Positions 29,701-41,453 of a DNA stretch of 43,582 bases are shown here, in pieces. The DNA is taken from NCBI GenBank assembly GCA_015680685.1, contig MNCI01004819.1, positions 1 through 43,582 of the forward strand, given 5' to 3'. Within the stretch, counting starts at the first letter, position 1, and each line of letters begins with the position of its first letter. The notes under the pieces were generated by a model that was not told the origin of the DNA, made no database searches, and was given only the letters and a program-made list of their open reading frames with translations. This DNA is from Gnetum montanum. Lineage: Eukaryota > Streptophyta > Gnetopsida > Gnetales > Gnetaceae. The translations under genes and the position numbers were made by a program.

Positions 29701-31671
29701 TCCCTACAGGTCATCTTGCAAAGCATGATAGTTGTCTGTACTATAACCAGCCATTTGATGGTAATAACAGTATTGGTCCAATTTAAAATGTTGTGCGACC
29801 GAGGGCTCATTTGGTATTGCTAAGGTGGGGTTCCTTAGTAGCTGGCAGTACCTATCATGTCTTTGGCAGGTAATCTCTAACACATGTTTGTGTTGGATTT
29901 GCGTAGCTTTCAAGAGTTGCTCTAATAGTTGAGAGGGTTGCATCGGTAGTGGTGTATACTTTGAGCAGTCCTTGTGCTGAAAGTTGGGCTTTGGGGTGGC
30001 CCCTGCCCATGTAGGTGAGTTGGCACCAAAGTTGGCGGCTTTAGGTTGCTTAGCTTTTGGGCCCCAATTAGTTGCTTTTGTGATTTCAGCTACTGTTGCC
30101 TCGGTTGTGTTTTGCTTGCAAGTATGTTGATTTTTGTAGGCCACATAAGCTGGGTCATTGCTTGATTGTGCTGCCTCTTCTATGTCTTTAATTTGTACAA
30201 ATGCCTGACTCAAAGTACGGGGTTTTAGATAATAAAGCTTTGATTTAATGAAGTCGTTTGCAGCCGCCTTAAGGATGGTAAGCATATATGTTTCAGGAAT
30301 AGGTTCATGAAGTTCATTTAGGGCATTGCTCCATATTTGGATAAACTTTTGTGCTGGCTCTAAAGGTGCTTGTTTAATTTGAATCAAGCTATCTAACGTG
30401 GCTTCAAGTTTCATATATTACTTGAAATGGGTGACAAAATGATTCAACAAATTCTCTAAAGAAGATATGGAGCTACGAGGTAAAGATCAGTACCAGTCTA
30501 AGGCTTTTTCAGTTAAGGACATTGCAAACACTCGCAAAATTACATGGGGCCATGCTTGAAGTAAAATACTTTCGGTTCTAAATGTTACTAGGTGGGCATT
30601 TGGGTCTCCTTCTCCATTGTACTTGGTCAACTGAGGTAACGAGACTCCCTTTGGCAAGGTTAAGGGTGGAACTGAGGGGTCAATTGGGTCATATTTATAG
30701 AAATCTAGTACTTTGACTTCCTCATTATTCAAATTTTTAAGGTGTTTTAATTCCTCTGCCAAGGAGCGCATCATTTTTTGCATGTCTACCCATTCTTGGG
30801 CGGTAGGCAAACTAGTGGATTGAGCAGATTGTGGATGATAATGATTTAATTGTTCCATTTTTTATGGAAAGAAAGGTTGTTGGGCTAACATTTGTTGTGG
30901 TGGGATGGTATTCGGGACTGAGACTACCGGTGGAACCCACTGCCTAGCCACAGGTTGTGAGGTAACACCCTGAACATGTTGGGTTGGAGTAATCAATGGT
31001 GCTCCATGGATTTTCGCCTGAGGTATGTAATGGGTGGATGTAGAAGCTGGTATGACCAATGGCATTCCAATTACTTGAGGTTGAAAGATTGACTCTGCGT
31101 TGGTTTGGGGAGGAAGTTGTTGGGACTACACTTGTGGAGGAATGATGGAAGTGGACGCATCAGAGTGAATATTATTGGGTATGGAAAAGATAGGAATGGA
31201 AGTAGGTACCTCTTGTTGGGAAACTAGTGCTCGAGTGTTTGAGGATGATGAAGGAATCACAGTTTCTTCTAGGAAAGGGTGGAATAATGGGTTAGTATAG
31301 GCATGGGGACTAACGGTATGGTAGGAATCTCCATGTTCGGATTGGGTTGCAAAATCATCTTCCTCATCTTGAGGCTCTATTGGCAGTAGCTGTAAGGCTT
31401 GACTTCTAGCCATAAGAAGTTGGGATATGAATTTATGATGGTGTTGAGACAACAGGATTATATCAAATGCTGAAGGGATGAACTCACGACCTCCTTTGTG
31501 GACAAGTTCATAGTCTTGTTTCGCTTTTCTTTCCACATGATCGATAGGCAAGTTGGCTTGGATTTTTACACAAATGAAGTTATCTTGTTCAGGGCTTAGT
31601 GTGGCTTGCTTTGGTTGGATTGTGGTATCAAACGTGTTAGGCATTGATGTAGAAGGTTGATCTGGATTCAT
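29701..31671 (-). pseudogene. Gag of Tat/Ogre-like element G
   Basis: Minus frame, about 655 codons with probable start MNPDQPSTS at 31671, 336 bp past a PBS-like site. An N-terminal Gln/Pro-rich part is followed by a gag core (PPLTLPKGVSLPQLTKYNG, DPNAHLVTFRTE, SLTEKALDWY at about 30660-30490; then LIQIKQAPLEPAQKFIQIW, about 30385). Near the end YCYYHQMAGYSTDNYHALQD resembles the C-x2-H...H...C knuckle of Tat gags with its last His/Cys changed. Stops at about 31126, 30860, 30487, 30419 and 29703: two fit CAG or CAA to TAG or TAA and the one after DWY fits TGG to TGA. The frame is otherwise continuous, so decay is mild. Confidence 0.8.
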
Positions 31672-32006
31672 ATTCACAAATTGGGTTGTGAAAGTTGCTA
31701 TTTGTAGAAAATGGCTAACTTTGAAAACGAAAAAAATAAAAAATAAAAAATAAAAAATAAATAAAAAAATGACTAAATTTGCCAATAGCAAGAAAATGGA
31801 TAAGTGTAAAAATGAAAGAAAAAAATGCTAGGTATGAAAATGCAGGGAAAAAAATGCTAAGTATGAAAACTGCTAAAAATGGCCAACTCTAGCGCTACAC
31901 TCGCTACACTGGAGCTTGCTATACTCTAAGAACGTGTTATGCTCTCTAGAACATCTAGAGTTTTTGACTAAGTGCTAATCAAAAATGTAGACAGAAATGG
32001 TTCAAG

Positions 32007-32023
32007 CCCTCCTTCTAGCACCA
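32007..32023 (-). other. PBS-like site upstream of element G gag
   Basis: The minus strand reads TGGTGCTAGAAGGAGGG after ...CAGTACAGTTTT. It begins with TGG like other plant primer binding sites and resembles the TGGCGC-AGAAGGAGGG type that I recall from Tat-lineage elements. The tRNA is not assigned. Confidence 0.5.
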
Positions 32024-32030
32024 AAAAACT

Positions 32031-32650
32031 GTACTGACCTAAATCAACAATATAAGGCTGGAAGGGAAACAGACACCGAGAGATTGTCGGGCAGCCATAG
32101 CTGACCCTGCCTTCACTTGAGGGTGAGCTAGAAAAGGGAACGAAGGCAAAGTTCCTTGGATGGTTTGCACGCAAGTCAACCATGGACTTCCCCGAGCGTA
32201 AGCTACGACTAGCGTTGGGGTTATTGTAAATGGGATAAATGGGATGTAAACGGAATGCAAACAACAACACAAAATGTAAACAGAGCGTACTGAATTATAA
32301 ATAAAGCGTAAATAGAGCTATATTGTAAACAAAGCGTAAACCAAAGTAAACAATGTAAATGGAAAGAGACACTGACATAGGCCATCAAAACAACCATTAA
32401 AATCTAAATATATAAGTTATTGTTATTAAACTAAGATCTATAGATATATATGTGTAATTATATATATATATGTAGATATATGCTTAAGCTCCCATTATCA
32501 ATATTCTCAAAAAGCAACAGTAAAAGTATGTAGACTATTTTGAGCAAGTGACTTATACAAAACTTAATGAGGAGGATGAGCTAAAACTCATGTTAGATCA
32601 TAGTAAGCCACAACTTTCAAATTTTTCCTTCATTTTTTTTTTGGAAACTT
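32031..32650 (-). other. Possible 5' LTR of element G
   Basis: If the PBS is right, an LTR should end at about 32031 on minus. The stretch has imperfect short repeats of GTAAACAGAGCG-type words (32230-32365), a TTTATTTATAATTC segment (minus) and a TATATATATG run (32445-32480). No matching 3' LTR was found by eye, so the call is tentative. Confidence 0.35.
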
Positions 32651-32654
32651 AAAT

Positions 32655-34926
32655 TTAAAAGGGGAAATGGAGGTTAGGGTGAAGATTGTTGCCCTCATTC
32701 TTAACTTCCGCTTGGTGGGCGAAGGCATAAGTGTCCAATATAGCCCTCCAATCAGTGTGTTGATCACTGATAGTGCTGATTTGAGCCTTGGCCATATGGA
32801 TCTCCTTCTCCAGGATCTGTTTATACATCCCCACATGATCACAGAAATGCTCCTTTAGGTTCTCGTGTCTTTTAGCCTCATTCTTCCACGCGCTTATCTC
32901 TATTGCTGATTTTTTTCGAATAGCGCATACCTCCTCCATTAAGAGGGTTTGATTCTCTCTGGCTAAACAACTTACATCTCAGTTGACTCAGGTAAATTGT
33001 TTTCGTAGTTGATGAAAGTGTTCATCGAGAACGTTCTTTTGTTTCTCTACAGTGGTCAACCGAAGATTGTATGCAACTAACTGCTTATTTTCTTCTTCTA
33101 AGGCCTTGAGTGCCTTAAGATGCGCATGGGTTTGCGCCTGTGATGCGGAGGCATCCCAAACAGCCGTCTCCTTTTCTCCTACCACCTTCTTATTCTCTGC
33201 AATCAACTTTGCTATTTTCTAGGTTCTGAAATTTTCTAATTGGTTTGCAGGAACAAATTGAAGAGGATCCCGCTGTGCTGCTTGTAAGGCCACGAGCTGC
33301 TCTTGTAATTTCTGCACTTCAACTTCAGCATGCTCGGCCCTCACTTCGGATATGACCAGCTTCCCCTTTTAGGAAATGAGATTTGATTGAATTGTTGTGA
33401 CATCTTGAGGGTCGTCAAATAGAGATGTCATTACTTGTCCTATTTGAAGCAATCTGTCAAGTACATCCTCATGTTCCATAGGAGTCATTAAGGTCCCGGC
33501 AAGAGTTTGAGCATCCCGTGCTCCTGAGAGATCTGTTGGTGGCACAACAAGTACATTAAAGGATTCGTTGATGTGGTAGCAGCTCCCGCGGCATTCTGGT
33601 GTTGCATGACCACCACAGTGGCCCCTTCACCAGTCTCTAACTGCACTTGAAAAGATGTCACATTTCTTAAGATCTTTTGTGACCATCTGCTTTCCCCTCC
33701 TCATGTTTGAATTGATAATTTGCCCCTTCTGTGACCTACTAAAACTGTAGGCTGACTGGCATCATTGATGACGTGGAATAGGTTTGCGTCATCACAACTT
33801 CCCCAACTGACCATCTCAACGATGGCCCTAAGATGGCTCATCGACGGTCTGTAGTCTTGTGACGACGACAGTTGATCCTGATCTATGCCAGGCCCTACTT
33901 CTTGTTGTTGGTTGGGACCTGTGGCTATAGGTTAACTGGGTCCTGCAAGTTGAGTTGTAGGTGGTCCAGTCATTTATTCTTCTTCTTCATCTGGAATCAG
34001 CTCTTCGCCAATGCTCTTTGTTGGAGCTGGCACCTTTAGTAATTCAGCATAAGAAGCATTCTGAGCTTTTCAGAGGACGTCATTAGTGTACCCCCGAATA
34101 CCAGCCCGTTGGCATAGTTTTCTAATAAGACAGGGGAAGGGTAGTGCCATCTTCCCTGACTTTCGTTCTTCAAATCACCTTAGGATCTCTGTCAAATATA
34201 GATGGGGAAGGTTAGCGTTAACCTTTCCCATCAACATTGCACATCCTCTTGCCACATATGTGGATATTCTTTTCAAGCCTTTTGTGGGGAAGAGGTGATA
34301 TGTTCCGATTTTGAAATAAACTCTCTCTTCCATCGTCAGTTCACCAAATGCGTTGTCTCTGGCATAAGCCTTTTCTAACCACTCCTTTCGCACATCAGGG
34401 TTTGAACGAGTAGATAACTGAGCAACCTGGGGCCCTGAGTTTGGAAGTTTTAACACTTCCAAAATTGCCTATGCAGAGAAGTCAATTGTCACACCACACA
34501 TGTTAACCGTGGTGCCTTGCTCCCTATTGTGCTAGAATTGGTACGTTTGACGTAAGTACTAGGCACCACTTTCAGAGAGGATAGGCCATAAGGGAGACCC
34601 TTTGAGGTGATCCCTAATAGCCTTAGGAGTGAACTCTACAAAAGATTCGAATTTTAACTCCACAATCACTGCAGAAAATGTGGACTTCTCATGGATATCC
34701 TGAACACATTCTAAGGGCAATGTGAGTTGTTGTCCCAATTCAGGTGCAACAGTAGCTCCTCCTTCTACCTACCTAGACCATCTGGTAGGAGGCTCATCTT
34801 GATGGATACTGAATGATTGCACCTCCTGTTCTACTTGTTGTCTAGTAGGACCTTGTCTTCCACCTCTCTCAGATCATTTCATTCCACCTTGAACAAGACC
34901 CTGCTGCTGTGCACGTTTCGAGGCCA
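32655..34926 (-). pseudogene. Coiled-coil 'plant transposon protein' ORF, copy B
   Basis: Starts MASKRAQQQGLVQGGMK at 34926. An N-terminal domain (34700-34060) contains VECVQDIHEK-like and TMEERVYFKIGTYHLFPTKG, then ISTYVARGCAMLMGKVNANL and, at about 34140-34090, LPFPCLIRKLCQRAGIRGY, the hallmark of the 'putative plant transposon protein' domain. An acidic linker (SIGEELIPDEEEE), a segment VQLETGEGATVVVMQHQN (about 33640) and a long coiled coil (33300-32655; MEEVCAIRKKSAIEISAWKN) follow in the same order as copy H. Unlike H it has frameshifts besides stops. The frame ends about 200 residues before H does, at 32655. It gives the N-terminal half that copy H lacks. Function unknown. Confidence 0.7.
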
Positions 34927-35394
34927 TCTGCAATCACATGGGCCAAGCGTTAGTAAGGTTGTTTTCAAAGTCAAGTTATACCTTACTGCTTGCCTTAATT
35001 AAAGATCTTATGTTATAACGTGTGATCGTGCCCGAAAATTGTAATAATGGGTCTTGTGACTTAGGTGGTTTTCATTTTAATCTCCCGGTGTACCTAAGGT
35101 CATATGATTTTTGGCATAATTATTCTAAGTGTTAGTGTTAATTACCCTAATTGGTGTCCTTTGGGCGATGATAAATTTCAAAAAAGTTAGGCACTTTTCA
35201 GTAAGTGTCTCTCCTCCACGACTAAACTGAACACTCCAGGTTCAAGAAAGTTCAAAAGGAATTAAAATCGGAGCACCAGTGAGCGAGATATGAGTGAAAA
35301 AGCAAGGGTCATGCAATCGCAAGTCGTAGAGAAAAATTTCAACAACTCCCCCTACGTGAATGGCAAAATGATGCTAAGTGTTGCAGCAGAGGTA
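34927..35394 (-). other. Leader upstream of copy B
   Basis: About 470 bp between a TATA box and the start codon, with no frame. No tRNA-Asp type PBS is visible. The bases just before ATG (TGTGATTGCAG) look like a 3' splice site, but no matching donor can be chosen. Confidence 0.4.
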
Positions 35395-35486
35395 CCTATT
35401 TATAGGAAAATAGGATGCGATATCGCGTACGATACATCGCGTATGTGATTTCACGTGGGACGCGATATCGCGTACGCGATATCTCA
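35395..35486 (-). promoter_or_regulatory. U3-like promoter with GATATC array, upstream of copy B
   Basis: On minus it starts TGAGATATCGCG at 35486. GATATC cores lie at 35478, 35464 and 35419, with degenerate ones between, several within GCGATATCGC, and CCTATAAATAGG-type TATA follows at 35404-35395. The array matches the U3 of the solo LTR, yet the sequence downstream of the TATA box is unlike that LTR family. Confidence 0.6.
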
Positions 35487-36879
35487 TCCCTAGTGATGTG
35501 AGACACCAAGAAAATACTGAATTTTTAATGATTTTTCTTGAAATTAATGTTGGAAATTGAGGACATTGTCAAGTATTAAGATTTCCTAGGGTAATTTCAT
35601 TGATTCGAGAGGCACTCTTAATGATAATGATGTGAACTTTAGCAATAAAAATTGGCAGTTATGGAAAAAGGGAATGTAATGGGACATTGGAACATTAAAG
35701 TGAAAGAGGGATAATAATAGGGAAAGAAAATTATGAGAAATTAAGCTGAGGGTAAGAAATTATGTGTTTGAGCTAGCGAATCAGTGAAGATTACAAAAAA
35801 TTACATAAGTGGGTCCTCCCCAAAGCAAGTTCCAACCTATAATGCCCTTGTGTAACCACACTTAAAGTGTCCGTGGGCACTAGAAGGGTTAAATGTAATC
35901 CGCACTAACTCCAAAAAACACACACATGTAAATATAACCAAAATGAGATGAAAATTCTATGCTACACGGGACACGAGCTACAATTATACGAACAGTGAGA
36001 TGAGACGAACTAGAGAAAGGGATCGTAGAGATTGGGACATGAGGTAACTGACCCAGGGCACAATGAATCCTGCGTGTAAGGCATGATTAATGTGTCATTA
36101 ACCCATCATTCCAAGATCAGGACCAAGTCTATCCTTCTAATCAGTGACATCACATGATTTCATCCCATGATGAACAACTATTAGAGTACCATAACAACAA
36201 GGCGTACAATCACTTGGCGTTTAGTACAAGGGAGAAGTGATTTTTGTTTTATGGCACTTTGTTTTTCTTTTTCTTCTCTTTTTTTTCCTTACTTTACTAA
36301 ATCTAGAGAAGCTGCCAACCTTCAGGCATGGGTGCATTTCTTTCCAGTGGGACCCCCTAGAACAGCATTTGATTTTCGAGTGCCTTTTTTATTACTCTTA
36401 CTCCCATTTTTCATTAGATCTACAAAAATCTTAGTACGACCATGTTGCATGATAACTCCCACAAACATCACCAAAGAGAATCTACAAGTCCCCTTGATGT
36501 CACATCCTAATCATTCCCTCTTGGTCCATCCTTCTTCATTCTGGGTATAATGAACACTAAATTAATTTTAAGTTTTTAAGATTGTCAAGAATATCACTGT
36601 ACTTGTGAACAGAACCTCTTATTTGTAGAGTGGATGAGTGGGTGTAATGGGCTCACTGTTCCAAATAATTGACCACTCATGACTTAATAACATAGAACAC
36701 ACCTCGACTAACGATCCACATGAGTGTTTTATTCATAGACGAGATTACTTACAAAAACGTGAAAAGACAAAAAACACAAAAATATAGAAAGATAAAAAGA
36801 TAAAACAAAAAGTTGAAAAATAAAAAACTGGAAAACAAAAAGTTGTAAAATTAAAGAAAATGAAAAATATTTATTAATC
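35487..36879 (-). other. 3' non-coding tail, probably of element C
   Basis: No domain. On minus it begins with a T-rich run (36870-36710), then CACCCACTCATCCACTC and a TACAAATAAGAGG segment (about 36640-36610), then ACATCAAGGGGACTTG (about 36502-36487). The same succession occurs on plus at 42960-43420, and the first parts also occur in the tail of element A. No coherent ORF is visible; the Phe-rich plus-strand frames at 36237-36550 are antisense to the homologous tail. Confidence 0.5.
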
Positions 36880-38872
36880 CTTCTTGTTATTGAAATGGGG
36901 AATATCCCCCATAACTAATCAATTGAGTATGACAAGGATTAATAAATGAAGGTTGAGGATCCTTGCATGTTGGAAGTATTGGGGTTGGTCCATACTTATC
37001 CCCTCAGGGTTCACACACTTGATTATAATAAGCATAATGGAGCACTTTATACAATGTAGTTCTTAGATAATGAGTTGACCCACTATGATATTTGGAACCA
37101 TTAGATGGTATGCAAGGATTAGGATTATGCCTCACATGGTTGTGTTCATTAGGTCGTATGATTGTTGGAGTGTTAGGTGGTGGCCCTGATGAAGTTACAT
37201 GAGGCGTTGGGTTTGAAGGTAAGGGTGCACCACAGTGTGGGACTTGTTCTAAGTTGGAAGATGCAATGGCCTTGGAATTGTGTTGTCCCTTCTTACAGCT
37301 GTGTTTTCAGAAGGGGCGCTTTGGATGTTGAGGAGGCTTCTCACTGATGTTTGGAGTAGTAGCAAAAGTGTTGTTCATGGGCTATTGCTATGGCATAAAC
37401 ACCTTAGGAACAATTTGTGGCAATGTGGAAGGAGGGAAAGGATGAGAATGTTGAAAGTTAGGACGGATGTAAGGTGCATAAGGTAGTGGTTGTGTTGGAG
37501 GTATGGACTGATAGTATTGTGGAGAATGGTATTGTGGTGAGATAGAGTACAACGGCCCAAATGGAGAAACAAGAGGTTGAACGTGATAAGCATTCGAGTT
37601 CGAAAAATATGAAGGGTGCCTCCAGTCTAAGGGTGGTCTTCCCCACGAATGGGATTTTTGCCACTATGATCGAACACAGTATCTCTGTACGAACTCTGGA
37701 TGTAACGTGTTTCCCCAATGCTCATATAGATGTAAAAATATTGGGCATTGGCCTTTGGGGTGATTGTATAGGCATATGTTGCATTCGTACATATGATTAG
37801 TAGTTGAGCTCTTATTTTTCTTATCCCTTCTTTCCGATTGTCTACTATTTCGTCCTGCTTCTTGGGTTTTCAAAACTCTATCTCCAATGGTGTTGACACA
37901 TTCTCCATACTTTTGATACATCCAGTCCAACATCTTATTGATCTTTTCCTCGGCTTCTTCTAATGTTTGTTGTATTGTCAAAGATGATGTTTCCACCTTG
38001 AGATTTGTTCATCTCTCCTTTTTATGATCATGGACCTTTATTAAGTTGAAATTTTGGTCCCATTGATGTTTTTCAACATTCTCCCATCGAGCTAATTATC
38101 CTTCTTCTTTTGCTATCCACTTAATAAGCTCTTGGACTTGGTGGGTTCGTAGTTCATATAGTTGACCTTGGGCATATGTTCCTAAGATCTCTCTTGTTTC
38201 ATTATGTAGCCCATCAATGATATGGTACATTAGCCTTTCCTCGGAAAACCCATGGCCTGGACAATTATTTAACAATGCATAATATCTTTCTAAGGCCATG
38301 TCCAAGGGTTCATGTTTTTCTTGTTTCCATCCTTGGATTTGTTTCCTCAAGGCTAACACTCTTGCGTAGGTTTGATATTTTTCGTTAAAGAATTCTACAA
38401 TTGTTGACCAGCGTCGTACTGAATTTGGTTTTAATGATCTATACCATACTTTTGCTTGGTCAACGAGTGTCATAGGGAAGAGCTTAAGTTTTCGCCACCC
38501 GTTATCAATGTTGTTCCATGTGCAGGCATCGTAGAAGGCTAGTAAATGTTGATGCAAATCTAAGTCATAACCTTCTGAATATTTAGGAAAGTTGTTTAAA
38601 TCAATCCTGGGTAGTCGGCTCTCTTTACGATGCCTACATGAGATTTGAATGGCCTCTTGTATTTGCGTTAAGCTTGTAGTGGCCAATGGAGGTTCATCGT
38701 CATCAGGTAAGTTAGGCTTTCATGTGTTGCGATGACATTTTTTTCATTCATGTTTATAAGAAACTCCCACTTTGGGTTGTATACTCCAATCTTCATCGTC
38801 ATATAGTTCGTTGGTTCTCCAATGAACTTCCTCACTAAGTGTGGCGTTATCGTGTTCTTGTAGGAGAGGCAT
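36880..38872 (-). pseudogene. Gag of Ty3/gypsy element C (distinct subfamily)
   Basis: Probable start MPLLQEHDNATLSEE at 38872, 113 bp past the PBS. After two TGA codons a long uninterrupted core covers 38686-38096: SRLPRIDLNNFPKYSEGYD, HLLAFYDACTW, GWRKLKLFPMTLVDQAKVWY, STIVEFFNEKYQTYARV, then GTYAQGQLYELRTHQVQE. A helical part (37996-37800) and a zinc knuckle CNICLYNHPKGQC (37783-37744, C-x2-C-x3-H-x4-C) follow, then a Pro/His/Tyr-rich linker to about 36890. It is clearly related to gag A/D/E but diverged and better preserved. No protease or pol follows: the frame runs straight into a T-rich tail, so C is deleted or non-autonomous. Confidence 0.8.
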
Positions 38873-38984
38873 TGTTGTGTGTGAATTTATGTGACTTTTT
38901 ATAATTACTTCTTTCTAAGAGATATATCGTTAAGTCCTATACAGAGACCTTGTATGATATAACTAATCTAGATAACTAGCACCG

Positions 38985-39002
38985 TCCCTGGCAACGGCGC
39001 CT
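38985..39002 (-). other. Primer binding site of element C (tRNA-Asp type)
   Basis: The minus strand reads AGGCGCCGTTGCCAGGGA, one mismatch at each of two positions from the complement of plant tRNA-Asp 3' end. It is one base from the LTR edge at 39004, as in elements A and D. Confidence 0.85.
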
Positions 39003-39003
39003 A

Positions 39004-39746
39004 TGATGAGTGGCGAGGTACCCCTACAGTCAACCATACGAATACAAGCTTTCTCATGTGCGATCTGGTCAAACTCCGCAGACGGACTAGTTGTGGCACC
39101 TAGATCATCAACCTTAGGTCACAGTTCGCTGTCTTCCCACTTGGACTAGTATTATATTTGTCATGTATGATTTAGTCTAGAGTGAGGTGTATGATGTGTT
39201 CCTAATCTAACGCTACTCCTGAAGGCAGTGGAAAATAATATTAACTAAGCTAAGCTAGGGGGGAAAGGGTAAGAGAGTCTAATCTAGCCTAAGTGCGATG
39301 AGCATCCGATTCCTTGATCAACTGTACACATCCGATTCGTGCATGACTACCACTGGGATTACCAAGCACAGATCCTAGGTACGCCACTGGGATACCAAGT
39401 AGTCACATTTAAATGCTCATAATAAAGTCGTACTCATTCCACGTTACTAGGAGATAAGGGTGAGAGAGAAAGCAGTAAATAACAATTAAATAAACAAAGT
39501 GAATGCTGCAATGATGAAGTAATCTCGATCTTTATTGCCGGTCATGTGCGTGTCCAAGTACGTCACACTTGAATAAAGAATGTCGTACAATTACATTCAC
39601 CACACTACTGGAAGACATTGGAAACATAATCTATCTCTAGAGTGATCAAACTACCAGAGCTTCACTACTTCTATTCTATTATTATCAACAAGGGAGAGCT
39701 GCTTCTTATTAATAGACATTGTGATGGACTGCGATATCGTGTCCCA
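39004..39746 (-). mobile_element. 5' LTR of element C
   Basis: On minus it starts TGGGACACGATATCGC and ends CGCCACTCATCA beside the PBS. It has CTATTAATAAG (TATA-like, about 39715-39705), a GGCAATAAAGATCG segment (about 39540-39528) and the CTCACCCTTATCTCCTAG block shared with the solo LTR. Only one GATATC core is left (39733-39738). Its outer edge abuts gag D in mid-codon sequence, so C inserted into or was joined to D. Confidence 0.85.
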
Positions 39747-41318
39747 TTATTCATCCTCACAAAATCTTACTCCCCTCTTTCGAAGGGAAGGGTCTCGGTT
39801 ATACTCTTCCACACTTTCTCTCTTCTATAGCTCACCTTCTTCCTTAGCAGGTTACTCCAATAGTCTTTGAATTAGATGGGACCTAAGCTCAAATAGTCTT
39901 CCTTGGGCATAAGTCCTAAGGGTTCTTCTCGTTTCATGCCTAAGCCCATCCATGAGATGGCACAGTTGATCCTTTTGCGAATAATCATGGCCAAGACAAC
40001 AACGTAATAGTGCATAGTATCAGCTCATGGCAACATCCAAGGGTTCATGTCCTCCTTGTTTCCACCCTTGGATTTTCTTTCACAAGTTATACACTCGGGA
40101 GTACGTTTGGTACTTTTCATTAAATAGTTCTAACATAGTACTCCACCTACGAATGGATTCCAGTTCTAAAGACCAGTACCAGCTTTTTGCTTCTTTAACT
40201 AGTGTCTGTGGAAACAACTTAAGTTTTTTCCATTCATTCTCTATATTTTGTAAGACACACGCATCATGGAATTCTTATAAGTGATTCTGAGGATCAGCGT
40301 TGTATCCCCCTTCAAATCGTGGGATGTTGTTCATATCTAATCTCCTGATCCTACTATCTTTCTGATGCCTTGTTGGAGTTCTAACAACCTTAGTTATGTC
40401 CAACATACTTCGAGTAGTGAGTAGGGGTTCATTGTGATCATCTTGTCCATGGTGTCTATGATGCCTACGTTGTTCCCTACTCTCCCTTCTTCTATGTCGT
40501 GACTCTCTAGAGTGCCCTCATCCCCTTTCCTAGATGTTTCATCTATGACTTCCACTTTGCCTACCTTTATCCCCATGGTCTTTTTATTTATGACTACATC
40601 TAGATATTGAAGGAGAGGGTGAAGGAGATGATGAAGGTGAAGAAGAAGGAGAACCATTACCATGACGATGTCTACTACCTTCTCTTTTGCGATCTTGGGC
40701 CCGATCATGATTGCGATCAGAATGTCCACCTTTATCATGAGTTCGTGTCCCTTTTTTGGACCCTTTGTGCCTGTGGGTATCAGAACCTAGGTTATGAACA
40801 GTGGAATGAAGATTTTGATGCACAACCCCTTGGCGAAAGTCAAGGGGAGGAACATTGTTGTGTGGGTGACTACCTGAGGTAGGTTCACCACCCTCATTTT
40901 TGCTTAAGACATGTAGGGCATCCTGGGACCACTTACCCTTCAAAGACTTATGATGTCTCTCCTATTACAAATCCCTTTGATGTTGTGCCTCTATGGGATG
41001 GTATTCTCTCAAGTCATGGTCTTACACAACGTATTCTATGTGTAAGTGTGACATGCCAATTCGTGTGAGAGAATGAAGAAGCATGCTCAGGACTGAACGA
41101 TCAGGAGGTAACACTATGTTACCTTCTAAATCTCGCCAACACAGTTGTTCATCCTGGTGGAGGATAAAAGTAAAGTTTGGTACATATTCATCGGGATGAA
41201 CATATACCACACAAAACTATTGAGGGATTGGCAGATTAACATCATGTGTCTTACACTGTTGACTATTTCCTATTTCAGACCTAGGCGGTGAGGCGCTTTT
41301 GTATGAAGAAGGAGACAT
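39747..41318 (-). pseudogene. Gag of Ty3/gypsy element D, 3'-truncated
   Basis: Start MSPSSYKSASPPRS at 41318, 118 bp past the PBS. In order: DEYVPNFTFILHQDEQLCW, NIVLPPDRSVLSMLL, the Arg/His/Asp and Ser/Pro-rich part (40850-40560), the gag core from MNNIPRFEGGYNADPQNHL (about 40340) to TYAQGRLFELRSH, and EEYNRDPSLRKGGVRFCEDE, where it ends at LTR C. It keeps Gln or Trp codons at 40206-40208, 40248-40250 and 40179-40181 where copy A and partly E have stops, but has its own stops elsewhere. The zinc knuckle and pol are missing. Confidence 0.85.
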
Positions 41319-41435
41319 ATTTGTCTATTCAGTGTGCAATGTACTCTTGTTTATTATTTCCTCAATCAACCTTAAGGGTTCGTTCCAACGATGTGAATGA
41401 TTTCCTATGTTCTAATTAGTGCACAAATAACTAAG

Positions 41436-41453
41436 TCCCTAGTAATGGCGCCA
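41436..41453 (-). other. Primer binding site of element D (tRNA-Asp type)
   Basis: The minus strand reads TGGCGCCATTACTAGGGA, a decayed form of the same tRNA-Asp complement, one base from the LTR edge at 41455. The changes are G-to-A and C-to-T transitions. Confidence 0.8.

Noticed and set aside
25365-35486. A full Ogre element with RT and integrase
   Set aside because: No RT, RNase H or integrase motif is seen on minus between 28075 and 25.1 kb.
36237-36550. Plus-strand ORF with a hydrophobic, signal-like N-terminus
   Set aside because: The segment is the reverse of the element tail seen on plus at 43.3-43.5 kb; no codon conservation supports the frame.
38985-39002. A real tRNA-Asp gene at the tRNA-like sequences
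   Set aside because: Only the 3' 18 bases are matched, next to an LTR edge, in three places; these are primer binding sites.
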